Shown: one piece after another, positions 14,894 to 23,119 of the stretch
Layout of the letters: every line of letters begins with the position of its first letter
Numbering within the stretch: the first letter of the stretch is position 1
The notes under the pieces: generated by a model
Told to the model about the DNA's origin: nothing
What the model saw: only the letters and a program-made list of their open reading frames with translations
Databases searched by the model: none
Assembly (NCBI RefSeq): GCF_031846515.1
Contig: NZ_JAVRHO010000001.1
Coordinates: 220,868 to 284,867, forward strand
DNA length: 64,000 nt
Direction of reading: 5' to 3'
Source of the DNA: Autumnicola lenta
GTDB taxonomy: Bacteria > Bacteroidota > Bacteroidia > Flavobacteriales > Flavobacteriaceae
Program-made: the position numbers and the translations under genes

Positions 14894-16525
14894 ATGGCCG
14901 AAACCAAGTATATTTTTGTTACCGGCGGCGTATCTTCTTCCTTAGGAAAGGGGATAATTGCAGCTTCTCTGGCAAAACTTTTACAGGCGCGTGGCTTTAA
15001 AACCACAATTCAGAAATTAGATCCTTACATAAATGTGGATCCCGGAACATTAAATCCTTACGAACACGGCGAATGTTATGTGACTGAAGATGGTGCCGAA
15101 ACAGATCTCGATCTTGGACATTATGAGCGGTTCCTCAATGTAAATACTTCTCAGGCAAACAATGTTACTACGGGAAGAATATACCAAAGCGTAATTGAAA
15201 AAGAGCGCCGGGGGGAATTTCTCGGAAAAACCGTACAGGTCGTCCCACATATTACAAATGAAATTAAGGAACGTATCCAGATCCTTGGTAAAAATGGAGA
15301 TTTTGATATTGTAATCACCGAAATTGGCGGTACCGTAGGAGATATAGAATCGCTGCCTTACATTGAGGCGGTAAGACAACTCAAGTGGGAACTGGGGGAT
15401 GACAATGCTCTTGTTATCCATCTTACACTTGTGCCTTACCTATCTGCAGCAGGTGAACTTAAAACAAAACCTACACAGCATAGCGTTAAAACATTAATGG
15501 AAAGCGGAATAAAAGCAGATATACTTGTATGCCGTACAGAACATGAACTTTCTGATGACATAAGACGAAAATTGGCAATTTTTTGCAATGTTCGCCAGGA
15601 GGCTGTTATCCAATCCATTGATGCAGATACCATTTACGATGTCCCTAACATGATGCTCAAGGAAGGGCTTGATACCGTAACACTTAAAAAGCTTTCCCTT
15701 CCAGATGATAAAACTCCTAATCTGGAACGATGGAATGAATTTTTGAAAAGACATAAAAATCCAAAAGCAGAAGTGAGGATTGGCCTTATTGGGAAGTATG
15801 TAGAACTACAGGATTCATACAAATCCATACTGGAAGCGTTTATCCACGCAGGTGCAGAAAACGAGGTGATGGTGAAAATTGAAAGTATTCATTCAGAATT
15901 TATTAATGAGAATACTATTCAGCATAAAATATCGCACCTGGACGGTATTCTTGTCGCTCCCGGATTTGGAGAAAGAGGTATTGAAGGTAAAATTGATGCG
16001 GTACGTTTTGCCCGCGAGAATAACTTGCCGTTTCTGGGTATTTGCCTGGGAATGCAGATGGCGGTTATTGAATTTGCCCGTAACGTGCTTCAGCTAAAAA
16101 ATGCAAATTCCACCGAAATGGATCCTAAGACCAAACATCCTGTTATCGATATTATGGAAGAGCAAAAAAATATCACTCACAAAGGTGGCACAATGAGATT
16201 GGGAGCCTGGGATTGCAAATTAACGGAAGGTTCTATAATAAATAAGGTTTACGGCAAGACCCAGATAAAGGAAAGGCACCGGCATCGTTACGAATACAAC
16301 AACAAGTATAAAGAACAACTGGAAAAAGCAGGGATGGCCGCAACGGGAATTAATCCCGAAACGGGGCTTGTGGAGATAATCGAACTTACTGAACATCCGT
16401 GGTTTGTAGGTGTACAATATCATCCCGAATACAAAAGTACAGTCGCCAGTCCGCATCCGTTATTTGTAAGTTTTGTAAATGCAGCCTACAACTACTCAAA
16501 AAATAAAAATGCCAAGTTGGCATAA
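14894..16525 (+). CDS. pyrG: CTP synthase
   Basis: The 543-residue enzyme makes CTP from UTP, ATP and glutamine. The N-terminal synthetase domain opens with FVTGGVSSSLGKGI and contains the DPYINVDPGT substrate loop. The C-terminal class I glutamine amidotransferase has nucleophile C384 in FLGICLGMQ and a terminal HPEY catalytic His-Glu pair. Full length, no anomalies. yidC follows after 50 bases on the same strand. Confidence 0.98.
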   Translation: MAETKYIFVTGGVSSSLGKGIIAASLAKLLQARGFKTTIQKLDPYINVDPGTLNPYEHGECYVTEDGAETDLDLGHYERFLNVNTSQANNVTTGRIYQSVIEKERRGEFLGKTVQVVPHITNEIKERIQILGKNGDFDIVITEIGGTVGDIESLPYIEAVRQLKWELGDDNALVIHLTLVPYLSAAGELKTKPTQHSVKTLMESGIKADILVCRTEHELSDDIRRKLAIFCNVRQEAVIQSIDADTIYDVPNMMLKEGLDTVTLKKLSLPDDKTPNLERWNEFLKRHKNPKAEVRIGLIGKYVELQDSYKSILEAFIHAGAENEVMVKIESIHSEFINENTIQHKISHLDGILVAPGFGERGIEGKIDAVRFARENNLPFLGICLGMQMAVIEFARNVLQLKNANSTEMDPKTKHPVIDIMEEQKNITHKGGTMRLGAWDCKLTEGSIINKVYGKTQIKERHRHRYEYNNKYKEQLEKAGMAATGINPETGLVEIIELTEHPWFVGVQYHPEYKSTVASPHPLFVSFVNAAYNYSKNKNAKLA

Positions 16526-16575
16526 CTTTAAGAAACGGCCATCTTTTTGAATGATGGTTCGCTATAGTACTAAGC

Positions 16576-18441
16576 ATGGAAGAAAAGAAAATAGACGTTC
16601 AATCTATAATAGGATTTTTACTTATTGGTGCAATCCTGTTATGGATGCTGTACAACAACTCTACAGAAGAAACGGCACTTGAAGAAAATCAGGAAACAGA
16701 GCAGGTTGAAATCACACCGGACCAGCAGCCAAATAATATAGCCACCATAGAAGATAATCTGGGAACAGATCAGGATTCAACAGCTTTGGCAGAAGCGCGA
16801 CAGAGACTGGGCGCTTTTGGTTACTCTGCAACCCTGGAATCAGCTTCTGAAAATTCCACCACGATATCCAATGATGTACTGGAATTAACGATAGATAACA
16901 AAGGAGGGTATATTTCTGAAGCAAGGCTTAAAAATTATAAGACCTTTGACTCCATTCCCGTATACCTGATAAAGGACGATAATGCGACTTTTAATATCAA
17001 TTTCTCCACAACCGATGGCCGTACATTAGAGACTCAAAATCTTTTCTTCGAACCTGAAGTTAGTCAGAACGGCGACAATCAGATACTTTCGATGAAGTTA
17101 AAAGTTTCTGAAGATGAATTCCTCGAGTATCGTTATGTACTGAAGCCCGGGGAATATATGTTGGATTTCAGTATCCGTTCGCAGGGACTTGATGACGTTT
17201 TCAACGGTTCCCAGGACATTAACCTGGATTGGAAATTAAAGGGTTACCGGCATGCCAAGAGTATTTCTTACGAGAGCCGGTATACAGATTTGATTTATGA
17301 GTACGAAGGCGACAAAGATGATTATCTGGGTGCCGGCGACGTTGAGACCGGAGAGGATGAAGATATTAGCTACGTTGCATTTAAGCAGCACTTCTTCACA
17401 TCGATTCTCCTCACAGATGATCCGTTTGAAAGAGGAACTTTCAGAACAGAAAATCTTGTTGAAGATGAAGAAGTAGACACCCTTTACACAAGAGATTTTG
17501 CCGCAAGCCTTCCGCTGGAACTACAGGGCGGCGAGCTTAATTATAACATGAACTGGTATTACGGTCCTACAGACTATAAAATCTTAAATGACTACGATCG
17601 TAATTTAGATGAAATTGTACCTCTTGGATGGGGAATTTTCGGCTGGATCAACAAATATATCTTCATTCCGTTTTTTGCTTTCTTAAGCAGTTTCTTACCA
17701 AGCTACGGGATAGCAATTATTGTAATGACCATAGTCGTAAGGATCGTTCTTTCTCCGGTTACTTACAAGTCTTATTTATCTCAGGCAAAAATGAAGGTTT
17801 TACGTCCCGAGATAAACGAAATAAACGAGAAGTACAAGGACAATGCAATGAAGAAGCAACAGGAAACCATGAAGCTTTATAGCAAAGCGGGGGCAAGTCC
17901 TATGAGTGGTTGTTTACCTGCCTTAATGCAGATTCCGGTCTTCTATGCACTGTTCCAGTTTTTCCCCAGTGCTTTCCAGTTGCGCCAAAAAGGCTTTTTA
18001 TGGGCAGATGACCTTTCCAGTTACGATGTTATTGCAGAACTACCGTTTAATATTCCGTTTTATGGGGATCACGTAAGTTTATTTCCAATACTTGCATCTA
18101 TAGCAATATTTATATACATGACCATGACTACCGGGCAAACCATGCAGGCAAATCAACAGCCGGGAATGCCTAACATGAAGTTTATCATGTACCTTTCACC
18201 TTTACTGATGCTTTTCTTCTTTAATAACTATGCCAGCGGACTTTCCCTGTACTATTTCACATCCAACCTTATTACCATCGGGATTATGTTGGTAATTAAG
18301 CATGTTATTATAGATGATGAAAAAATACATGCTAAGATCGAAGCCAATAAGAAGAAGCCGAAAAAACAAAACAAGTTTACCAGAAAGATGCAGGAGATGA
18401 TGGAGCAGGCTGAAGAACAGCAGAAAAAAGGAAAAAGATAG
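16576..18441 (+). CDS. yidC: Membrane protein insertase YidC
   Basis: The 621-residue inner-membrane insertase works with or without SecYEG. It has an N-terminal anchor (SIIGFLLIGAILLWMLY), a large periplasmic beta-supersandwich domain (about 60-340), then the five-helix core starting GWINKYIFIPFFAFLSS, with VRIVLSPVTYKSYLSQAKM containing the conserved Arg of the hydrophilic groove. It ends in a Lys-rich tail (KKPKKQNKFTRKM), typical of Gram-negative YidC with ribosome contact. It follows pyrG and is closed by a strong terminator. Confidence 0.97.
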   Translation: MEEKKIDVQSIIGFLLIGAILLWMLYNNSTEETALEENQETEQVEITPDQQPNNIATIEDNLGTDQDSTALAEARQRLGAFGYSATLESASENSTTISNDVLELTIDNKGGYISEARLKNYKTFDSIPVYLIKDDNATFNINFSTTDGRTLETQNLFFEPEVSQNGDNQILSMKLKVSEDEFLEYRYVLKPGEYMLDFSIRSQGLDDVFNGSQDINLDWKLKGYRHAKSISYESRYTDLIYEYEGDKDDYLGAGDVETGEDEDISYVAFKQHFFTSILLTDDPFERGTFRTENLVEDEEVDTLYTRDFAASLPLELQGGELNYNMNWYYGPTDYKILNDYDRNLDEIVPLGWGIFGWINKYIFIPFFAFLSSFLPSYGIAIIVMTIVVRIVLSPVTYKSYLSQAKMKVLRPEINEINEKYKDNAMKKQQETMKLYSKAGASPMSGCLPALMQIPVFYALFQFFPSAFQLRQKGFLWADDLSSYDVIAELPFNIPFYGDHVSLFPILASIAIFIYMTMTTGQTMQANQQPGMPNMKFIMYLSPLLMLFFFNNYASGLSLYYFTSNLITIGIMLVIKHVIIDDEKIHAKIEANKKKPKKQNKFTRKMQEMMEQAEEQQKKGKR

Positions 18442-18444
18442 AAC

Positions 18445-18472
18445 AAAAAAGCCCGGCATTGCCGGGCTTTTT
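18445..18472 (+). terminator. Rho-independent terminator after yidC
   Basis: GCCCGGC (18451-18457), an ATT loop and GCCGGGC (18461-18467) form a GC-rich stem followed by TTTTTC. The A-run before the stem makes it potentially bidirectional. Confidence 0.92.
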
Positions 18473-18708
18473 CAATAGGACCATTGAAATTACATTATTT
18501 GGAAAATAACTGCAGTACAGTTTTAGTCCACTTTAATGCCTGTATGTTCATCTGTTAATTCACCGATTGAACAACTGGAATTTTGTCTGATAATTCCAGA
18601 AAACTTACAGAAAAATTCTATTAAATTGAAAACACGCCTTATTTTTATACCGGCATAATAAATATCCTTTTGGTAAATTTTTTATTCAAAGGAAAACTGG
18701 AAATAAAA

Positions 18709-19257
18709 ATGAAACTAACATCTTTATTATTCTTTCTTCTTTTAGCATTAAATCTTTCTGCCCAGGACGGTATAAATCAGTTCGATTCCGAAGACAGGCG
18801 ACATGGGAAATGGGCCGTTAATTTTGAAGGTACTTCACAGCTAAAGTTTGAAGGCGTTTTTGATCATGGAAAGGAAATTGGTGAGTTTCGGTTTTACAAA
18901 AAAGGTTTTGACCAACATCCATCTGCCATAATGAAATTTAAAGAAGGAAAAGATTCGGTGACAGTGACTTATTATACGCAGAAAGGAGAACCTATAAGCA
19001 AAGGTAATATGGTGGATAAAAAACGTGAAGGAAAATGGGTGTACTTCCACCAGACTTCGAAAGATACCATGATGATTGAAGAATATAAAAACAACCAGTT
19101 GAATGGTCTTCAGAAGACCTTTTTTAAGAATGGAGAACTAGCCGAAAAAACGGAATATCAAAACGACAAAAAGCACGGAGAGAGTTTGATTTATTCCGAA
19201 GAAGGAAATCTTTTACAGAAACTGAATTTTGAAAATGGTGAATTAATGAACCAGTAG
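18709..19257 (+). CDS. YwqK/MORN-repeat exported protein, C-terminus probably frameshifted
   Basis: 182 residues from the ATG at 18709, which gives a signal peptide MKLTSLLFFLLLALNLSAQ (the frame is open from 18670). The mature part is a string of MORN/YwqK-type units: RRHGKWAVNFEG, KREGKWVYFHQ, LNGLQKTFFKNGELAEKTEY, KHGESLIYSEEGNLL. These repeats are often annotated as toxin-antitoxin YwqK family antitoxins, but an antitoxin role is unproven. After the TAG at 19255 another frame continues with the repeat-like EYYNGNGGKIFKD up to a TGA at 19296, suggesting a one-base loss near 19243-19255. Confidence 0.8.
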   Translation: MKLTSLLFFLLLALNLSAQDGINQFDSEDRRHGKWAVNFEGTSQLKFEGVFDHGKEIGEFRFYKKGFDQHPSAIMKFKEGKDSVTVTYYTQKGEPISKGNMVDKKREGKWVYFHQTSKDTMMIEEYKNNQLNGLQKTFFKNGELAEKTEYQNDKKHGESLIYSEEGNLLQKLNFENGELMNQ

Positions 19258-19422
19258 AATATTACAACGGGAATGGGGGTAAAATCTTCAAAGATTGATC
19301 GTTGAAGGATTAAAAGAAAGGAAACTGGAAATACTTTCAGAATAAAAAGTTAACAGAAGAAAAAGAATTCTAGCTCTCTTATAATTACAATATATTTACA
19401 TCTAACAATAAAACTTCATAGT

Positions 19423-19842
19423 ATGAAAAAGATATTCTTATTATTTATGTCACTCGCAGTTTTGTCCTCCTGTAGTAATGATGATGACGCCAACGGAAAT
19501 GGAGACAATGATATTCTAGGCACATGGGGGTTAGTGGCAATTAACAACGCCGGAAATTTTCCTGTTACTGTTAATGAATGTAGTTCACAGTCACAGATAA
19601 CCTTCAATAGTGATGGAACAGCCTTTTCTGAATATTATACACAGACGGAGACGGAATGTACTTTGGATAGTGAAGAAGGTAATTGGAGCGGTGGTCGAGA
19701 TGACAATAAATATATCTTTAAAATTCCTCTTTTAGGACCCCAACCTGGCAGAGTAGAATTTTCTGATGATTATTCTATGTTCACTTTCTATCCAGACGCG
19801 TTGATTACCCAAAACACCAATATTGTTTTTGAAAAAAAATAA
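19423..19842 (+). CDS. Lipocalin-like surface lipoprotein
   Basis: A 139-residue lipoprotein with signal MKKIFLLFMSLAVLSSC and SNDDD after the lipidated Cys, a surface-export signal in Bacteroidota. The mature domain opens with ILGTWGLVAINN and includes ITFNSDGTAFSEYY and a WSGG strand, the pattern of lipocalin-like proteins (lipocalin_4/5 type) common in Flavobacteriia. Ligand unknown. It is closed by its own terminator. Confidence 0.8.
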   Translation: MKKIFLLFMSLAVLSSCSNDDDANGNGDNDILGTWGLVAINNAGNFPVTVNECSSQSQITFNSDGTAFSEYYTQTETECTLDSEEGNWSGGRDDNKYIFKIPLLGPQPGRVEFSDDYSMFTFYPDALITQNTNIVFEKK

Positions 19843-19865
19843 AAAGTATTTTTTAATCTGAAATT

Positions 19866-19889
19866 GGGTGACTTTTGTCACCCTTTTTT
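19866..19889 (+). terminator. Rho-independent terminator after the lipocalin-like gene
   Basis: GGGTGAC (19866-19872), a TTTT loop and GTCACCC (19877-19883) form a perfect stem followed by TTTTTTA. Confidence 0.92.
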
Positions 19890-19946
19890 ATTTCGTAATT
19901 TCGCCATCTCTTTTCCGACTTTTAATAGGAATTATAGCATATAGTA

Positions 19947-21134
19947 ATGAAAAAGGTAGTTGTTGGTTTATCCGGAGGTGTAGATTCAAGTGTTTCAGCA
20001 TATTTGCTGCAACAGCAGGGCTATGAAGTAATCGGGCTGTTTATGAAGAACTGGCATGATGATTCGGTTACTATTTCAGATGAATGTCCGTGGCTGGATG
20101 ATAGTAACGACGCAATGCTGGTGGCAGAAAAGCTCGGCATACCTTTTCAGACCGTAGATTTAAGCGAGCAATACAAAGAGCGTATTGTAGACTATATGTT
20201 CAATGAATACGAGCGCGGAAGAACTCCAAATCCAGACGTCCTCTGCAACCGGGAGATCAAATTTGATGTTTTTATGAAAATTGCCCTTTCTTTGGGTGCA
20301 GATTATGTTGCTACCGGTCATTACTGCAGAAAAGGGGAAATTGAAAAAGACGGAAAGCCAATTTACCAATTATTGGCAGGGAAAGATGCCAATAAAGATC
20401 AGTCTTACTTTTTATGCCAGTTAACTCAGGAACAATTGGCAAAAAGCCTATTTCCTATTGGGGAATTGCAAAAATCTGAAGTACGAAAGATTGCAAAGGA
20501 GCAAAATCTGGTTACAGCAGACAAAAAAGACTCTCAGGGACTATGTTTTATCGGAAAAGTAAGACTTCCGGACTTTCTTCAGCAAAAATTGCAGCCAAAA
20601 GAAGGTGCAATTGTAGAAATTGATGCTAAAAAAGAGCTTTATGCTGAAGACAAAGCAGACTATAGGTCGAAAATTGACAAATTAGAGCACCTGTCTAAGA
20701 AGTATAAATATGCTTCAACCGATGGTAAAGTGGTGGGAAAACATCAGGGTGCGCATTATTTCACTAAGGGACAACGTAAAGGTCTGGCTGTAGGCGGTAC
20801 TCCGGAACCGCTTTTTGTCATCGATACAGATGTGGAGGAGAATGTAATTTATACCGGCCAGGGGAAAAACCATCCCGGCATCTACAGAAAAGCTTTATTC
20901 GTCAACAATGAAGAAGTGCATTGGGTGCGCAAAGATCTTGCTTTTCAGGACAATGAAGAACTAAAGGTAAAAGCAAGGATCCGTTACCGCCAGCCGCTTC
21001 AAAACGCTACACTTTATCAAACCGGCAACGGATTGTATGTTGTCTTTGAAGAAAATCAGGCTTCTATTACTGAAGGGCAGTTTGTCGCGTGGTACCACGG
21101 AGAGGAATTGTTAGGTTCCGGTGTTATTTCTTAA
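19947..21134 (+). CDS. mnmA: tRNA-specific 2-thiouridylase MnmA
   Basis: The 395-residue enzyme thiolates U34 of tRNA(Lys, Glu, Gln). The PP-loop is VVVGLSGGVDSSVSAYLL at the N-terminus. A catalytic Cys follows in RTPNPDVLCNREIKF, and the second Cys in DSQGLCFIGKVRLPDFL. A C-terminal beta-barrel domain (KARIRYRQPLQNATLY) binds tRNA. Length is normal; an insertion around residues 225-260 (AEDKADYRSKIDKLEHLSKK) is seen in Bacteroidota forms as far as I recall. The nitronate-monooxygenase-like gene follows after 26 bases. Confidence 0.96.
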   Translation: MKKVVVGLSGGVDSSVSAYLLQQQGYEVIGLFMKNWHDDSVTISDECPWLDDSNDAMLVAEKLGIPFQTVDLSEQYKERIVDYMFNEYERGRTPNPDVLCNREIKFDVFMKIALSLGADYVATGHYCRKGEIEKDGKPIYQLLAGKDANKDQSYFLCQLTQEQLAKSLFPIGELQKSEVRKIAKEQNLVTADKKDSQGLCFIGKVRLPDFLQQKLQPKEGAIVEIDAKKELYAEDKADYRSKIDKLEHLSKKYKYASTDGKVVGKHQGAHYFTKGQRKGLAVGGTPEPLFVIDTDVEENVIYTGQGKNHPGIYRKALFVNNEEVHWVRKDLAFQDNEELKVKARIRYRQPLQNATLYQTGNGLYVVFEENQASITEGQFVAWYHGEELLGSGVIS

Positions 21135-21160
21135 ATCTACTGACTTTTAAATCGAAGAAA

Positions 21161-22111
21161 ATGCCCAACAGGATTACCAAACTTTTTAATATAAAATATC
21201 CGCTAATCCAGGCAGGTATGGTTTGGGCAAGTGGCTGGAAACTTGCCTCGGCAGTGAGCAACGCAGGTGGACTGGGAATAATTGGTGCCGGCTCTATGTA
21301 TCCTGAAATCCTTAAAGAACATATTCAAAAATGTAAATCTGCCACCAGTAAACCTTTTGCTGTGAATGTACCCCTACTCTACCCCAATGTAGAGCAAATC
21401 ATGAAAATTATTGTAGATGAAGAAGTACGGATTGTCTTTACATCTGCTGGAAATCCAAATGTCTGGACGAAGCATTTGCAGGAAAAAGGAATAAAAGTAG
21501 TTCACGTGGTGAGCAGCTTAAAATTTGCTTTAAAGTCTGAAGAAGCCGGAGTTGATGCGGTTGTTGCTGAAGGTTTTGAAGCAGGTGGCCACAATGGACG
21601 TGACGAAACCACTACGTTCACGCTCATCCCCATGGTCAGCGAAAAACTGGAAATTCCGCTTATTGCTGCGGGAGGGATCGCCACCGGTCGCGGAATGCTC
21701 GCCGCTATGGTCCTGGGTGCTGAAGGCGTTCAGATAGGTAGCAGATTTGTAGCCTCTCCAGAAGCATCTTCCCATCCCGATTTTAAGGAAATGGTAATAA
21801 AAGCTCAGGAAGGTGATACAAAGCTTACTTTAAAGGAGCTGACTCCAGTAAGGTTACTTAAAAATAATTTCTACAATCAAATAGAAACCCTTTATCAGAA
21901 AAAACCTTCCAAAGGAGACTTGCTGGAATTGTTGGGACGTGGGCGTGCAAAAAAGGGAATGTTTGAAGGTGATCTTGAAGAAGGGGAACTCGAAATTGGG
22001 CAAATTTCAGGCATCATTCATGAGATCAAACCCGCCGCCGAAATTGTAAGAGAGATAATTGAAGAATTTAAAGCAGCTCAAAAAGAAGCTGCTGCACATT
22101 CATTTGAATAA
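21161..22111 (+). CDS. NAD(P)H-dependent flavin oxidoreductase / nitronate monooxygenase-like
   Basis: A 316-residue TIM-barrel FMN protein. The frame is open from 21089, inside mnmA, but the ATG at 21161 gives the standard family start MPNRITKLFNIKYPLIQAGM. Flavin and active-site motifs include SNAGGLGIIGAGSM, GFEAGGHNGRD with the catalytic-type His, IAAGGIATGRGMLAAMVLGA and GVQIGSRFVA. Family members oxidise nitronates or act as FabK-like enoyl reductases; the substrate cannot be told here. Confidence 0.88.
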   Translation: MPNRITKLFNIKYPLIQAGMVWASGWKLASAVSNAGGLGIIGAGSMYPEILKEHIQKCKSATSKPFAVNVPLLYPNVEQIMKIIVDEEVRIVFTSAGNPNVWTKHLQEKGIKVVHVVSSLKFALKSEEAGVDAVVAEGFEAGGHNGRDETTTFTLIPMVSEKLEIPLIAAGGIATGRGMLAAMVLGAEGVQIGSRFVASPEASSHPDFKEMVIKAQEGDTKLTLKELTPVRLLKNNFYNQIETLYQKKPSKGDLLELLGRGRAKKGMFEGDLEEGELEIGQISGIIHEIKPAAEIVREIIEEFKAAQKEAAAHSFE

Positions 22112-22169
22112 CCGATCGACTATACTGATTTTCTGATTTATTCGGAAAAATTACCTTCCCCATTTTAAA

Positions 22170-22721
22170 TTACTGAGCATAAGCATTATATTTTTCGAGC
22201 TCCTTCTGTACAAAATCCCGCCACTTTAACTCCTCCTGCTCTATACGGCTGTGATCACTTTCTGCATCAAAGGCATTTTGCATGTTTGATCTTTCCTGTT
22301 CGTATTTTCTGTAGATCGCGGTTAGTTCTTTCTGAACATTTCTTCCGCCCTCGTATTCCGCCAGGGCTTTCCGCAACTTTCTTGCATGCAATTCAGAAAT
22401 ATCAAAATGAAGCTGTTCGTGGGCCAGAATAAAATCCTTTTTCACAATATTATCTTTTTTCCAGGAAATGTCGGGGTAAAAGTTTGCTTTAACATCATAA
22501 CCTACTAAAACCACCTTATTACCACTTTCACTTAAACTCCAGCCAATGGAAATCCCGGAATTTGTACTGGCTTTATAAGCGCTGGAGAAAGAAGGTTTAC
22601 CTCTAAAATCTTCCCAGGTAAGAGGTCGGTTTTCATTCCATTCCATCTTTTCCTTTTCACGCTGTGCAAAAAGAAAAGAGGAACACAAAAGAAGAAAAGT
22701 CAGGAGAACCTTTCCCATCAT
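22170..22721 (-). CDS. DUF922-like secreted zinc protease
   Basis: A 183-residue exported protein (signal MMGKVLLTFLLLCSSFLFAQ). It contains ILAHEQLHFDISELHARKL, an HExxH zinc motif with a following HF-D pattern seen in DUF922 predicted secreted Zn-dependent proteases, and PLTWEDFRGKP, a conserved family motif near the N-terminus. The start overlaps the OsmC stop as ATGA, so it is the last gene of a three-gene operon. The physiological substrate is unknown. Confidence 0.8.
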   Translation of the reverse strand: MMGKVLLTFLLLCSSFLFAQREKEKMEWNENRPLTWEDFRGKPSFSSAYKASTNSGISIGWSLSESGNKVVLVGYDVKANFYPDISWKKDNIVKKDFILAHEQLHFDISELHARKLRKALAEYEGGRNVQKELTAIYRKYEQERSNMQNAFDAESDHSRIEQEELKWRDFVQKELEKYNAYAQ

Positions 22722-23119
22722 TTATACAAAAAGGAAATATTTTTTTCAATATCAGGATGAAGACTATTTAAAACAGGACAGGTTCTGGCAGTATTTTCCA
22801 GGATCTTTTTCTCCTTCTGCTGGAAATCTGATTGAAATTCAATCACCACATCAATTTTTGATATTCTTCGAGGCTCTGCAGCCATGGTCTTGGTTACCGA
22901 TGCAGTCGCTCCGGTTAGATCTACCTCCATGTCTTCAGCCTTTATTCCCATAACCGTTAACATACATGACGCTAAAGCGGTTGCAACAGTATCTGTCGGC
23001 GAAAAAGCTTCACCTTTGCCGTGATTGTCCACAGGGGCATCTGTGATTATTTTGGAACCACTTTTCAGGTGTTCTGCTTCAGTTCTTAATCTGCCTTTAT
23101 AAATTACTCTAGAAGTCAT
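22718..23119 (-). CDS. OsmC family protein
   Basis: A 133-residue OsmC/Ohr-superfamily protein. The two redox cysteines are present: C52 in ALASCMLTVMG and C114 in ARTCPVLNSL, consistent with thiol-dependent organic hydroperoxide reduction. The length and the first motif are closer to the YhfA-like OsmC branch than to Ohr. The start lies 11 bases inside the upstream LysM gene and the end overlaps the DUF922 gene by 4 bases, so the three are translationally linked. Confidence 0.9.
   Translation of the reverse strand: MTSRVIYKGRLRTEAEHLKSGSKIITDAPVDNHGKGEAFSPTDTVATALASCMLTVMGIKAEDMEVDLTGATASVTKTMAAEPRRISKIDVVIEFQSDFQQKEKKILENTARTCPVLNSLHPDIEKNISFLYK

Noticed and set aside
15566..15583. Match to the dispersed motif (CGAAAATTGGCAATTTTT) inside pyrG
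   Set aside because: It encodes the conserved RRKLAIFCN stretch of CTP synthase, so codon constraints explain it.
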